A DNA stretch of 64,000 nucleotides from Diphasiastrum complanatum (taxonomy: Eukaryota; Streptophyta; Lycopodiopsida; Lycopodiales; Lycopodiaceae). A model generated the notes under the pieces. That model made no database searches. It was not told the DNA's origin and was given only the letters and a program-made list of their open reading frames with translations. The DNA lies in the NCBI GenBank assembly GCA_029204225.1, contig CM055095.1:24314141-24378140 (forward strand), written 5' to 3'. The translations under genes and the position numbers were made by a program. Of the stretch, positions 22,534-35,331 are shown in pieces. Each line of letters starts with the position of its first letter. Positions within the stretch are counted from its first letter, which is position 1.

Positions 22534-22710
22534 CTGTAGGGTCTTCAATCCAACGTTCTGTGCATAGATGTTACTTTTAGTTAGTTTTCCTACTTTTTAT
22601 CTAACTCTTCCTCCCCTAACACTACTCACACTAACTCTACTCCCCTAACTAACTTCATCATGATTGTTGGTGAAGAGAAAGGATAGAATAGAAGAGGAAG
22701 AAGAAGGAGA

Positions 22711-22718
<8 letters not shown>

Positions 22719-22792
<74 letters not shown>
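22719..22792. repeat. (GA)37 microsatellite
   Basis: Pure GA dinucleotide tract inside the gypsy LTR, about 100 bp from the complementary CT tract. Confidence 0.98.
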
Positions 22793-22795
<3 letters not shown>

Positions 22796-22888
22796 GATGA
22801 GATGGAGGTTAGCTCAAATGCTCAATTTCATTGCTTATGGAAAAACCTTAACTAGCATAAACAAAAAGCATGGGAAATGGCCCACGGG

Positions 22889-23016
<128 letters not shown>

Positions 23017-23133
23017 ACAAGCAAACCACAACAATAGCATAAGCAAGAGTGATCAGCAAATGAGGATGCTTGAGCTCTCAAAATGATAGAGTCTCCTCCT
23101 CTATTAAGCATGAAAATAGAGTACAAATGGTGT

Positions 23134-23146
23134 CTTTTTATAAAAT
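23134..23146 (-). promoter_or_regulatory. Possible TATA box of the gypsy LTR
   Basis: Minus-strand ATTTTATAAAAAG, with a CCAAT-like TAGCCAATAG at 23,171-23,180 upstream. It would drive transcription toward gag. Confidence 0.45.
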
Positions 23147-23496
23147 GGAAAAAGCCCTTGCCCCAAAATCCTATTGGCTAATATTTACATTGATCCTATC
23201 CATTCATCTTGGACCCATCTTGATCCAAGGGCCCACAAAAAGTACATTGAAATTCACAAGATTCATGTGAGTCCCAATTTGGACCCAACTCTAAAAAAGT
23301 AATCTCTAAGTTTAAAATTGACTTTGGGCCTCGAGTTTTATTTTACTTACAAAGGTCCCAAGCCTATTATTTTAATTACAACTTAGTTTGCATGCTCATT
23401 GGGCCATGGGCTTATACGCGCAGGATGCCATGCCCTCGCAACACACTTTATTGGTCGATTTTATTTATTTACAATTCGTCGAGATTACCCCCAACA

Positions 23497-26400
23497 GCCA
23501 CATGGATTTAAGGGGGAAAAAATTAAATAACTAGATGGTAATAAAAGAATATAATGTTTGAAAAATGAGGTTGTTTTAACATTTTGAGTCATTTCTTCCA
23601 AGTTGATTCATGGTGAATGTGAGACCATTAGATATCAAACTAAATCAAAGCCTCTCCTAGTCAAGCTATCTATACAAAGAATGAATTTAATATTACTATT
23701 TGAGATCATATCATATGCATTTCACAAGGATGAGTGCAAGCTTCATTACATCGGCTAGTAATAATATATACATGTGTTAATTGCCTTTTACAAACAACTT
23801 TATATTTTGGTATACAAGGTTATAGTCTGTATTCCATTTGTCGATCCTTTATTCTCTTAATCCATTTACATGACTTTTAACCATTGAAACTAACATACTT
23901 CAAAAAAAAAAAAACTCTTTATTCCCTCTCAAACTCTCACAAATGGTCAATGATACAATCTACAATTTCAATGCCAATCATAAACAACCCCAACTCATAC
24001 AACGTAGTTCACAATTTGTCATCTTTCAATAATAACATATAAATTCTTTAGGCATAGATAAAGGAGGTACAACGACAACAAAAAAATGAATTGTTTGACT
24101 TTGAATATGTTTTAGTACATATATCTTGAAAATTGCACCTTAAATTTTTTTTTATAAAACGTTTGTCATTCTTCCACATTATCATAAAGTCATGATTTTA
24201 AGCCTATAGAAAGTGGTTGAGTGATCCCCTTGAATCCTTTTGAATTGACCAATGTTTGACACCCTTGTTCCACTCATTCTCAAATGAGAATCATAACCCT
24301 AACAAGTCCGTAAACAAAGAATGAATCCAAACAAAAATATTCAATATTGTTGCTAGAAATGACATGTGCTTCCCTAGTTTCAAATCAATTTAATTAGAGT
24401 GGTCATTTGATGACTCAAATAAATCTTCATTGATCACGTGGTAAACATCAAGAGTGAAGAAAACTTGAAATTGAAAATGCCAATGCTTTAGTCCTAATAG
24501 AAGGAAGGAAATAAAAAAGTGCTACTGCTATGTTGTTGTGAGGTGCTTGCACAGTGTAAATATGGATGCATCATACATGTTTTTACTTTATTGATTTTAA
24601 ATGTATATCTCAAATATGCTAAAATTGATGGATGAAAATATAATTCAAGGTGGTTGGCTTTAAATATCTTTCTTGGTGGCACATTTCAATATATGCCATA
24701 ATATAAAGATATAAAGTTGCATAACTTTTCTACCTTATTCTTAATCGATTTCTTTTGATCTACTCTTCTATCAATATAGACTATCTAATCTTCTATCAAA
24801 GGAGAGTTCAATCTTCAAGTGACTTGTTTTTTATGATTTATCATTTGATTTAACATGTTTCAAGAGTTGCACAAATTGGCATTGCATAAATGCTCATGAG
24901 AAAATCTACTATGAGTCTATCACTTATACAACCTTTTAGATTATATAGGACTTCAACATTTAGTAAAGATGAGCAAATGCCTTCAGGGCCAGGGAGGCGG
25001 GTACCGTTTTTAATGAGACCACATGAGTCATCTCATCTATGTTGGCTTTGAGTTTCCTGAAGAAGGAGGATGAGGGAAGATCTGATTCCTGGAGCTAGTT
25101 GAGAAATAATATTCATTCCATAGGAACTTGAGAGTAGTTAAGATTGTGGGATTTATTCCTTCTCTCTCTAAATCCCACAGTCAATCTAGATTCATTCATG
25201 TTGCTACAAATTTATTCACATTGTCACATAGTTTGTAGAAATACACGAGAATCAAACACAAGTACCTACACGACAATCAAACTATCAAGGAAGATCAAAC
25301 TATTGAAGGAGTTTCAAGTGTTGACTATTGGCAAGGGTTCTAATGTTCGATTTAGACAACTATTGAATCGAACATTCAAAGCCTTGTCACCCTCAACTCC
25401 AGTCTATGCGACTCTCACTCAAATCAACAAATTGTTGGCTGTCTTGTTGTTTTGTTACCACTCTAAATAAATCTAGTCACCTATACAAGCTAGTCTTTGC
25501 ACTATGCAACTACTTTGACAATGACAACAGCCATGATCATCACCTGTCCAAATAGCAATAGCCACAACTATCACTCACCTAGAATAGTGATAGCCTTGAT
25601 CGCTGCCAAGATCCACCTTAGAAGACATAGCTCAACGTCTTTATACATTTGTATATATGTCTGATTAAATGTATAACTCAAAAAGAAATCGTCAAGCATG
25701 CACGAGGCATTAGATTATTCAATCAACTAGCAAGCATTCAGAATCAAATGATCATTGTAATCAATAAGCAGACACAATAGATGTTATTACATCAATAGAT
25801 TCATATAGAGAGTTAGAATAAGCTATCAACTAATCTTTGCATCATCATATTTGTTATAGAAACAAGGCTAGTTTCAAGTATGCAGTTATCACCACAATTG
25901 TCTTGTGCTCGCCATTTCACTTCACTTGTATTTTATTACTTCCTTAATCAATTCATTATCTCATTGCCTTCAAGATCATGTCAGTTTGTATGTTATGCGA
26001 CTCTATTTTATTGTTCTATCTGATACTGCTCTCTTATAAAAGTTTTTGAATCGTCTATTGCTTCCACATATAATAGTATTTAGACTGTGTTTGTCTACGT
26101 AATCGACCATTTCGAGATGACTTCGAAGTTAGAATCAAGTAGAATCAATCAAGTCATTCGACTCACCATCCTGATTCGATTCCGATAGGCGTAGCACATC
26201 CATCAAGGGTCAAAGGTTTCCTTCCCCATCCATTTCCAAGAGAATTCCCAACAAAGATCCCAAGGGTAGATAGAGTATAAGAATGTCTTGCATACCACTG
26301 CTTGCTTGAGATCATCCAAACATCTATTTATTATATCCTTCCTTCTTGGTCACCACCAAGATCCATAACAAGATCTTTTTCTTTCTAGGTCATAGAAAAA

Positions 26401-27052
26401 CATACTATATCCCTTAATTTTTCCACCACTGACTACAAAGACACTTTTTGTAGACATCACATATTTCCTACATACATCTTCTAGAAAAATGTGTACATGA
26501 TACATAAATTTAAATCATTTGATAGAATATAATAAGTGATAGTCGATATTTTCAAAAGCTACTGCATATATACATTGAAAAGTACCTATGTGATTGACAT
26601 TTGTCACGGTCAGATGTTAATCTCATGCACTACTTTGGCTTTTGTTTAAAATTTTGACATTATCTTGCAATTAAGTGTTTGACACTTTGCATAAATTTGT
26701 CAATACATAAATCTCAACCATATGGCATATGGAATTATACACTTGATACTTCTTCGTGACAAACATGTGGCATACAATTCAAAATTTGTTATATTACATG
26801 TCTATACACCAAATTAAGATGAATGTGCTTGAATGTCTTTAATCAAGATAACACACATTATAGATTGTCACCTTCCTTGCGAAGTCTCATTATATACTTG
26901 CTTTAAATTCTCTTTTATTTTCTGCATTTTGAAGTGTTTCATGCATCCATTGTATCATATACCGATTGTCATGTGCCAATCATAGCATCCTAACATCTAG
27001 ACCATTCATATACATCAAATTAGCATGTTAAACATAAGAAATCACAAAACTA
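23497..27052. other. Long AT-rich stretch, no gene recognised
   Basis: No protein domain, LTR or RNA gene could be supported. The longest frames (for example 108 codons at 25,144-25,470) show no recognisable motif. Confidence 0.4.
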
Positions 27053-27313
27053 GAGAAGAATAAAAAAAAAGGAGATAAAATTAGATAAACCTTCACCAAA
27101 TTAGGCAAGGTAAGAATCTTCATTATTAGTGATCATGCACAGAAATCAAGAATCTAGACAAGAATAAAAAAAAAGGAGACCTTCACATTAGGAAAGGTAA
27201 GAATCTTCATTATTAGTGGTCATTCATAGAAATCAAGAATAAAAAAAGGAGATAAAATTAGAGAAACCTTCACCAAATTAGGCAAGGTAAGCATTTCATT
27301 ATTAGTGATCATT
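27053..27313. repeat. Three imperfect 75-105 bp tandem repeats
   Basis: Units begin AGAATAAAAAAAAAGGAGA and end near ATTATTAGTGATCAT, at about 27,053-27,154, 27,155-27,231 and 27,232-27,313. The middle unit lacks about 25 bp present in the outer two. Confidence 0.8.
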
Positions 27314-28884
27314 TCAATACATCAAGCCCTGAGCTAGAATATGATTTTTAAGAAGAGCTCCAAAAACACATAGAAAGATCAAATTTTACAAATGTAGAAT
27401 ACCCTCCAAATTAGCATGACCTCCTCTTTGTACCTCAAATATGATTTTGGCACCTTATTAGCCTAATTTGGGCCTCATGACCATTACTATGAATCTTGTT
27501 ATTCATAAATATAGTGCAGTTGTTCTAGCCTTCTCATTAGCTATTCTAGTTAACTTGTCTTACTCTAACTTCGTGTCATGCCTATATTTAACAATATTTA
27601 TTCAGCACATCGGCTAATCACATACAATACATGACACCAATTAGGCAAAGGCTCAAATTCATGGAAGCTTGAAGCTGTTGGAATTTGATGCTCAGCCTCA
27701 AATCCATTTACTAATTAGCATCTTGAAATTTCACAAAACCTAGAAAATGGAAGGCTTGAGTTTTTTATCGGATTTTTTCGACCCAATGTCAAGCCTAACA
27801 AACATAGATTTTCCAACCCTAGATCCCATCAGATCAAGGCGAAATTATCCAGGCGTCTTCGACCCTGGATTGGGTCGAATCAGGTCTGATTTTTTCGATC
27901 CTGAAAAATTCAACCCTAACTATATTATCGACCCAGTTTAAAATCGATCCTTTGTATATTTTTTGATACTTTTTAAAATCGATGCTATCAATCTAAAATC
28001 TGATGCAACGACTTTGCATTAACAGTCCACCTACATTGTACATACAGTTATAGTTATGACGCAGTTGTAATAACTATAGAAGAAGTAGTTGTAGATATTT
28101 TGAGTATATCAAGATAAGTATCTTCATCAAAAAACTTCTTCAAGAATTTCGATAATCTTCTGACATCAAAAACATATGATAATTGTTTCTATCAATTCAT
28201 TCAAATAGTTTCGTTGCATGTGTTATCACACACAACGATCAGAGTTCTCAATCTATAGCTAGTGTTATTACACTCCAGCTGAAGTTTTCACTTCATGCGA
28301 TTGTACTCCTTGTGGATATTAATTAGAGAACATTTGGTCTCCAATCAGTTTTTTGTTCAACTGCGCATTTCTTTATTCCTTCATTTTGAACGTTCTGCTG
28401 CTAATTGTGGCGCTTCCAATCCACACATTTAGCTCGCTCCCAGCTTCCGCACAAACTCAACTAGTGATTTTCGACAGAAGCAAAACCCCTATCCTATTGG
28501 TGTGTTGACACTCTTTAGCTCAAGGCTTTTCATTCTTGTATTTTGCTCATACAAATCCAATACAAATCCAATCTCTTCTCCATTACTCCATGACCATATA
28601 ATGTGCATGTGAAATCTTTTTGTCTAAAATCTGACCTTTTTTTTCAAACTCCCTTACCTTGAGGACTTTCACCTTGCATATGGTCTTCTTTGACACCATT
28701 CCGTTGTGGATATCATTAAACAAAAATGTTCGTAAAACAGAGCAGACGTAACATATGTAAACCATGAATCTTGCTCTTTGACACACAAAGTCTTTCAACA
28801 TTTTTATGAATGTCTCCAAAAAGAACATCCACTCAAGGCAATCCAAGATAAGTGGGAAAAAAAATTAAAAATCGATAAAAAGAT
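27314..28884. other. No gene recognised
   Basis: A 64-codon frame at 27,747-27,941 with several FDP motifs has no known relatives that I recognise. No other supportable feature was found. Confidence 0.35.
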
Positions 28885-29125
28885 GTTAGCCAAATTTTCT
28901 ACACGAAAAGTCGGGCTAGTTTTTAGGCCGATTTTCACGAAACTTTAAAAATCGGCGTGTAAAACCTAGAAATCAATGTAAAAACTAGCACAAAATTGTC
29001 TATAATAGTGGGTCCCAGCCCGCCCTAGATGCGGCTAGAGAAAATTTTATGGGATTAGAAATGGCCTATAAAATATTTTACAACCTTAGAATTGGCTTGT
29101 TACAAAAGTTGAAATAGTCATCAAA
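28885..29125 (+). repeat. Dispersed repeat, copy 1
   Basis: Shares an ordered series of blocks with 53,486-53,727: GTTAGCC, CACGAAAA.TCGGGCTA, GGCATGTAAAACC-like, GTCCCAGCCCGCC, GGCTAGAGA, AAAATATTTTAC and CCTTAGAATTGGCT. Identity looks like roughly 70-75% by eye. The family is not recognised; it may be an LTR or SINE-like fragment. Weaker similarity seems to continue to about 29,340. Confidence 0.75.
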
Positions 29126-29916
<791 letters not shown>

Positions 29917-30579
29917 TGAACGATACTCAATGATATTTTATCTTGCCTCGTCAGTCTATTTGTGTTTTGATGGGTGCTTTTGTAAGTCATCTTAAACCCA
30001 TATGATTCGGGTGCTGAAAAATTGGTCGGGTTCAAAATCCAAAAAAGCATTAATGGACTTTCCCTCCATTATCATGCTATCAAAAGGTTATGAAAGAGGG
30101 GGCCACCATCAAAGCTTTCTTCACGCTTCCTCCTTCTCCTCCTCCTCTTTCTCATGCTTGCTTATGTATGGTAGCACCCATTTACAATCTGTCTTTCAAC
30201 ACCATCGCATGGAACGGTAAGCTCTCTTACTCTTTTCATTTCGCAAAGGTTATCATTCTGATAATATGAGGAAGGAATGCTTGTGTAGAGTGTTGGTTAA
30301 TCCAAAACTATGAGGTGGGCACTGGGTCGTGATCCACCACATGCTTGGTTCAATATTATATGTTGATGTTCTACAATCCTTTCGTAAGGAAGTATAGGCT
30401 GTGAATCACAATATTTTGCTCTTCAAATAGTGGTTAAATGATGTATTCATCTATGCACAATATGTGTACTATTGAAATAAGTTATGAGCATACTGATCCA
30501 GCGTTGGCTACGCATTTCTACTCCTTTATGTTCACAAACAGAAATATGCATATAGCTATATACTATAGTCGCACGGATC
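29917..30579. other. No gene recognised
   Basis: A 72-codon frame (30,002-30,220) ends at a GGTAAGC that resembles a 5' splice site, but no homology was recognised. Confidence 0.3.
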
Positions 30580-31558
30580 ACCAATCAAACTCGACTACCA
30601 CCTTTCCCACACTTTCAAAAAGTGTTTATTGAATGTATTTTAAACTAATATAACTTCAAAAAGGTTATCTCTAAGTCTTACATGAGTTTTGGCCTCAATT
30701 GACAATTCATCAAAATATGACTAAACTTGTTGAAATCTCTCACGCTCCCTCTTCAACTAGTTTTGGCATAGTTTTGACCATACTACTTTGATCCAACTTT
30801 ACAATGATCTTCATCCTAAGTATATATCTCCTTTATAAGGTTCTAAAGTAGTTTCCATAATTGATATAGAGAATAATATCCAAATTGAATGCTTCACTAT
30901 TTCTTACATCATATAACTAGAACATGTAGAACCAAATAGAATGTGACTAAAATGATTCCTCCATGTTTCAAACTTTGAACTCTCTAGAAACTTACAGAAA
31001 CCAAACAACAAATGTGAATGATCATCCAATGCTTGCTTGTATCCTCCATATTCGTCCTTTCTTGATATGTCTCCACCATAAAACTCCATGAATGAGCCTC
31101 GATCTCCATCTTGCCACATAATATCATCAAACCTTGATGACTTGGCCATGAATGAGTGACATAATGAACCTCCAATAGCTTCATTTGCATCAGCAAAACC
31201 ATCCAAGAATGCTAGTACAACTCCAACAATAAGATATTGCAAGACAATATAGCTAGTTTGTCCATATCTTGACAATTTGCACACATCCACATGAAATAGC
31301 TCAATTATGAGATAGAACAAGTAAAATAAACTTGAACAACACTTCCTTGCTATTCCTTTGACCTTACTTGAGTCTTCATACACCTGCAAAAATAGATCCT
31401 TAACATCTTTGCCAATTGACCTTCCTTTGACTCTTGACTATAAAATTCATTGAAGAAACTTTGTTTTCCAGATCCGTTACTTGCTTTTACAGCATGAAAA
31501 CCATGAGAATCAATATCCACTAGCATAACATCATCTACACAAGAAGATTCTCCAAGTC
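30580..31558 (-). mobile_element. RT-less copia derivative, inverted copy A (truncated)
   Basis: Read on the minus strand from 31,555: the same module as at 33,677-34,740 (SSCV, KCCSSL, HVDVCKLSRYG, NEAIGGSLCHSFM, DHSHLLF) ending at AAAACTATGC (30,776). Then CAAAACTAGTTGAAGAGGGAG (purine tract) and the first about 165 bp of the family LTR (30,743 to about 30,580) follow. There is no RNase H between module and purine tract. A 161-codon frame (30,904-31,389) and a 90-codon frame (31,350-31,622) stay open across it. It lies head to head with copy B. Confidence 0.85.
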
Positions 31559-31654
31559 GAAGTACTTTTGTTTTGAGAATGAAAGCATTGAATAATGAGT
31601 TAGCTTGCATAGATGAAAGCATTAAGGAAGGAGAGCTTATTCAAATGATTCTTA

Positions 31655-34600
31655 ATGGCTTGTTGGATGCTCATGCTAACATTGTTCAAAGTATTGCTAT
31701 TAAAGACTTTGCCAAGTTTGATGGATCTTCAAGAGATCTTGATCAATGAGGAATATAGGCTTCAAGCAAGAGGTGGATCTACATCGACACTTCAAGAGGA
31801 TGCTATGTTCACAAAGGGCAAATTCAAGGGCAAAACCAAAAGCAAGTGGTCTAAAGGGCAAGATCAAGTGGATGCTTCTTCAAGTGGCAAAAAGAAGAAT
31901 AGATCAAAGCTCAAATGCTTCTATTGTGGCATCAAAGGACACTTTGCAAGTGAGTGCTACAAGAAGAAGAGAGATCAAGGAGACAAGCAAGGTAATCTTA
32001 CTCTTGATGAGGATGGTTTGGATGTGCAAGATGCAAATGATGATGCTTTTGTGATGTCTTCATGTATGCTTGCTAATGATGGAGATCTAGATCCTTGGTG
32101 GATTGATAGTGGAGCAAGTTCACACATGACCTTTCACAAAGAGTACTTCACTTCTTTGTTGGCATATGGAGATGACAAGAGGGTGATCTACACGGCCAAT
32201 GATGGTGAGTGTGCAATCAAAGGGATTGGCACAATTCCTATTTCTCTCTCTACAAATAGGAATGTTCATTTGGAGGATGTCTTGTTTATTCCATCTATTA
32301 CCAAGAATTTGCTTAGTGTGAGTCAAATGCTAAGTAAGGGTCTCAAGGTGGAGTTTGATGGAGATGCTTGTTTGATCAAAAGGAAGGATGTCTTGATTGG
32401 AAAAGGTAAAAGGCAAGGGAAGTTGTTCAAACTTGATGCTTGTGTTATTGCTAACCAAGTTGGATGTGTTGCAAGGGAGCAAATTTCTATTCAAGAGGTT
32501 TGGCACAAAAGGATGGGACACCTCAACTTCAAGTCATTGGAGGAAATGGCAAGGAAGAAGGTTGTGATTGGTCTTCCAAGTTCCTTAAGTAATGACAAGC
32601 ATGTTTGTGAGTCTTGTGCTTTGTCTAAGTCACATAGACTACCTTATACTAGATCTATTTCTAGATCTACAAAGCCTTTTCAACTTGTACATTCGGATAT
32701 TCATGGATTTACTACAATTAGCAATAGTGGAGCTAAGATGTATGTAACATTCATTGATGATTTTAGTAGATTTTGTTGGATCTATCTACTAAAGAGCAAG
32801 GATGAAGTGTATGATGTCTTTGTCAAGTTCAAGAATGCAAGGGAGAACCAATTCTCCACAAAGATCAAGTGCTTGAGAGGTGACAATGGTGGTGAGTACA
32901 TATCTAACAAGTTCAAGGCCTTTTGTGATGAGCATGGGATCAAGAGGGAGTATACAACATCAAGGACTCCACAACAAAATGGAGTCGCTGAAAGGAAGAA
33001 TAGGACTTTATGTGAAAGTGCTAAAGCTATGAGGTTAAGTGCTAATCTTGACAAACCATTTTGGAATCAAGCTTTGTTGTGTGCCAATTTCTTGTGCAAT
33101 AGGTGGCCGAGTGCTATTTTGGATGGAAGGACACCTTTTGAGATGCTATTCAAGAGGAGGTCGAGTGTCAACTTTCTAAGAACCTTTGGATGCACATGCT
33201 ATGTCAACATTGATCTTGATGATAGGACCAAGGAGGATCCATCTTCAAGAAGAGGTATTTTTGTTGGATATAGTGAGGTGAGTAAAGCCTACAAGGTTTA
33301 CATTCCTTCTACTAACAAAGTGATTGTTGGTAGAGATGTCATTTTTTATGAGGGAAAAATTCCAAATGTGTCTTCAAGCATGATTGATGGTAAAGTAGAT
33401 GGATCTAACATTCTTGATGTTGATGAGAAGGATCCTACTTTGGATGGCGGTGTTGATGGACCTTCATCAAGTCAAAAGCCAAGGAGAACATCAAGAGAAA
33501 GACAAGTACCTTCAAGGCTCACATATGATCAAAAGGGTAAGCAAGTAGTTTTTGGAAATTATGTTGCTTTCCTAACCTCTTTGGATGATCCTACAAGTGT
33601 AGATCAAGCAAGGAAAGAAGAGGAGTGGATCCAAGCAATGGATCTTGAGTATCGATCTCTTATGAAGAGTGGAACGTCTTTTGGAGGATCTTCTTGTGTA
33701 CATGGAGCTATGCAAGTGGATGGATGTTATCTTGCTGTAAAGTCAAGTAATGGATCTGGAAAACAAATTTTGTTCAATGACTTTGATGGTCAAGTTGAAG
33801 ATCAAGAGGTTGATCTCAAAGCGCTTCAACTAGTCAAAAGGGAAGTTGGCAATTTGGAGCTAGTCAAGAGCATCAAAGGAGAGGTAATTGGCAAAGGTGT
33901 TATGGATCTATTTTTGCAGCATATTGAAGACTCAAGTAAGGTCAAAGGAGCATCAAGGAAGTGTTGTTCAAGTTTACTTTACTCGTTTTATCTCATGTTT
34001 GAACAATTTCATGTGGATGTGTGCAAATTGTCAAGATATGGTAAAACTAGATACATTGGTGAGCATTGTTTTGATGTTGGATTTGTACTAGCATTCTTGG
34101 CTGATTTTTCTGATGGAAATGAAGCTATTGGAGGTTCATTATGTCACTCATCCATGGTTAAGTTCTCAAGTGTTGAGCTACTTGGTGCCAATACTTGGAG
34201 ATTGTCAATTTTTGGTGAATTCATGGTCATTTTCTTGTGTCAAGTAGATCTTGAAGATGGACTAGTGCAAACTACTTGGTTTATGGAGTCATGTGGTGCT
34301 GGATTTGCATCATTAATGTACTCACCTACTCATGGATATCCAAGGTTTGATGGTTTCTTGTGGCAAGATGAAGATGGAGGCTCATTCATGGAGTATCATG
34401 GTGGATACAAGGCAACAAAGGACAAAGAAGGAGGAGACATGCAAGCAAAAGTTGATCACTCACATTTATTGTTTGTTTGCTGTATTTTTCCAGAGAGTTC
34501 AGAGTTAGAAGCATGGTGGAATCATTTCATTTACATTCTATTTGATTCTTCATGTTCTAGTCACATTTTTACATGTAAAATTGATGTAAGAAATAGTGAA

Positions 34601-34759
34601 GCATCCCAAGTGGACACTATTCTCTATATCAATTATGGTTGTTTCTATTTTGAGCATTACATGATCATTGAAAGGAGATCTATTCTTAAGAAGAAGATCA
34701 TTCTTATGATGGATCAAAGTTCTATTGGCAAAAACTATGCTAGGAGCATTGGAAGCTAG
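31655..34759 (+). CDS. Copia Gag-Pro-Integrase frame fused to a non-RT module (1,034 codons)
   Basis: The frame is open for 1,034 codons. It contains CCHC knuckle CFYCGIKGHFASEC (residues 88-101), retropepsin Asp151 (IDSGASSHM), integrase HHCC (WHKRMGH; CESC), and core D348, D410, E446 with 35 residues between the last two. The usual pre-RT segment ends EWIQAMDLEYRSLMKSGT (residue 674). From residue 675 the expected RT is absent and about 360 residues of unrelated sequence follow to a stop. The true gag frame enters from upstream (31,565) in another phase and joins after about 31,715 through a one-base frameshift, so ATG 31,655 is not the original start. Protease and integrase look usable; no YVDD exists anywhere. 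Confidence 0.85.
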   Translation: MACWMLMLTLFKVLLLKTLPSLMDLQEILINEEYRLQARGGSTSTLQEDAMFTKGKFKGKTKSKWSKGQDQVDASSSGKKKNRSKLKCFYCGIKGHFASECYKKKRDQGDKQGNLTLDEDGLDVQDANDDAFVMSSCMLANDGDLDPWWIDSGASSHMTFHKEYFTSLLAYGDDKRVIYTANDGECAIKGIGTIPISLSTNRNVHLEDVLFIPSITKNLLSVSQMLSKGLKVEFDGDACLIKRKDVLIGKGKRQGKLFKLDACVIANQVGCVAREQISIQEVWHKRMGHLNFKSLEEMARKKVVIGLPSSLSNDKHVCESCALSKSHRLPYTRSISRSTKPFQLVHSDIHGFTTISNSGAKMYVTFIDDFSRFCWIYLLKSKDEVYDVFVKFKNARENQFSTKIKCLRGDNGGEYISNKFKAFCDEHGIKREYTTSRTPQQNGVAERKNRTLCESAKAMRLSANLDKPFWNQALLCANFLCNRWPSAILDGRTPFEMLFKRRSSVNFLRTFGCTCYVNIDLDDRTKEDPSSRRGIFVGYSEVSKAYKVYIPSTNKVIVGRDVIFYEGKIPNVSSSMIDGKVDGSNILDVDEKDPTLDGGVDGPSSSQKPRRTSRERQVPSRLTYDQKGKQVVFGNYVAFLTSLDDPTSVDQARKEEEWIQAMDLEYRSLMKSGTSFGGSSCVHGAMQVDGCYLAVKSSNGSGKQILFNDFDGQVEDQEVDLKALQLVKREVGNLELVKSIKGEVIGKGVMDLFLQHIEDSSKVKGASRKCCSSLLYSFYLMFEQFHVDVCKLSRYGKTRYIGEHCFDVGFVLAFLADFSDGNEAIGGSLCHSSMVKFSSVELLGANTWRLSIFGEFMVIFLCQVDLEDGLVQTTWFMESCGAGFASLMYSPTHGYPRFDGFLWQDEDGGSFMEYHGGYKATKDKEGGDMQAKVDHSHLLFVCCIFPESSELEAWWNHFIYILFDSSCSSHIFTCKIDVRNSEASQVDTILYINYGCFYFEHYMIIERRSILKKKIILMMDQSSIGKNYARSIGS
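33677..34740 (+). other. Module replacing the copia reverse transcriptase
   Basis: 1,064 bp lie between LMKSGT and HWKLGKRVLRYI, where copia normally carries about 890 bp of RT. The predicted peptide is cysteine/phenylalanine-rich (KCCSSLLYSFYLMFEQFHVD, NEAIGGSLCHSS, SFMEYHGGY, DHSHLLFVCC) with no RT motif in any frame that I could find. Two more copies are at 30,776-31,555 (minus) and 38,099-38,930. All three end at the same AAAACTATGC. Copy B alone carries about 185 extra bp (about 34,160-34,345). I do not recognise the source; a captured host fragment or a spacer is possible. Confidence 0.75.
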
Positions 34760-35331
34760 GAAAGCGAGTTTTGAGGTACATCATTGGAACTCGAGATTTT
34801 GGCATATTGTATGAGGGATCATCACCTAATCTTTTTGGATTTTCAGATTCGGACTATGCTGGAGATGTAATGGATAGGAAATCCATTAGTTCTTATTGTA
34901 TTTTCATAGGTGATGGAGCTATATCATGGATGTCAAAGAAACATGCCACTTTCTCATTGTCATCTAGTGAGGCCGAGTACAAAGCTCTTACACATTGCAC
35001 AAAGGAGATGGTATGGATCAAGAGGATGATCAAGGATCTTCACTTGCTGGATTTTTCAGAGAGCCCAATCATCTTTTGTGACAATCAATCAGCCCAAAGA
35101 ATGGCATCCAATCCTATCTTTCATGCTAGGAGCAAGCATATTGAGATACAATATCATTTTGTGAGGGAGCGAGTCATTGCAAAGGAGGTGGAGCTTCAAC
35201 ATGTGTCTTCAAGGGAATGTGTAGCTGATATCTTCACCAAAGCATTAGGAAAAGACTTGTTCATGAAGCATAGGACTTCACTTGGATTATTATCAAAGTC
35301 TATGCTAAAACTAGTTGAAGAGGGAGTGTGA
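34747..35331 (+). pseudogene. Copia RNase H domain of copy B
   Basis: Resumes at HWKLGKRVLRYIIGT in a different phase from the upstream frame and carries all RNase H residues (Asp in GFSDSDYAG, Glu in SSSEAEYKAL, Asp in IFCDNQSAQ), ending KSMLKLVEEGV. The domain itself is intact, but it is separated from the Gag-integrase frame by the stop at 34,757-34,759. Confidence 0.85.
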
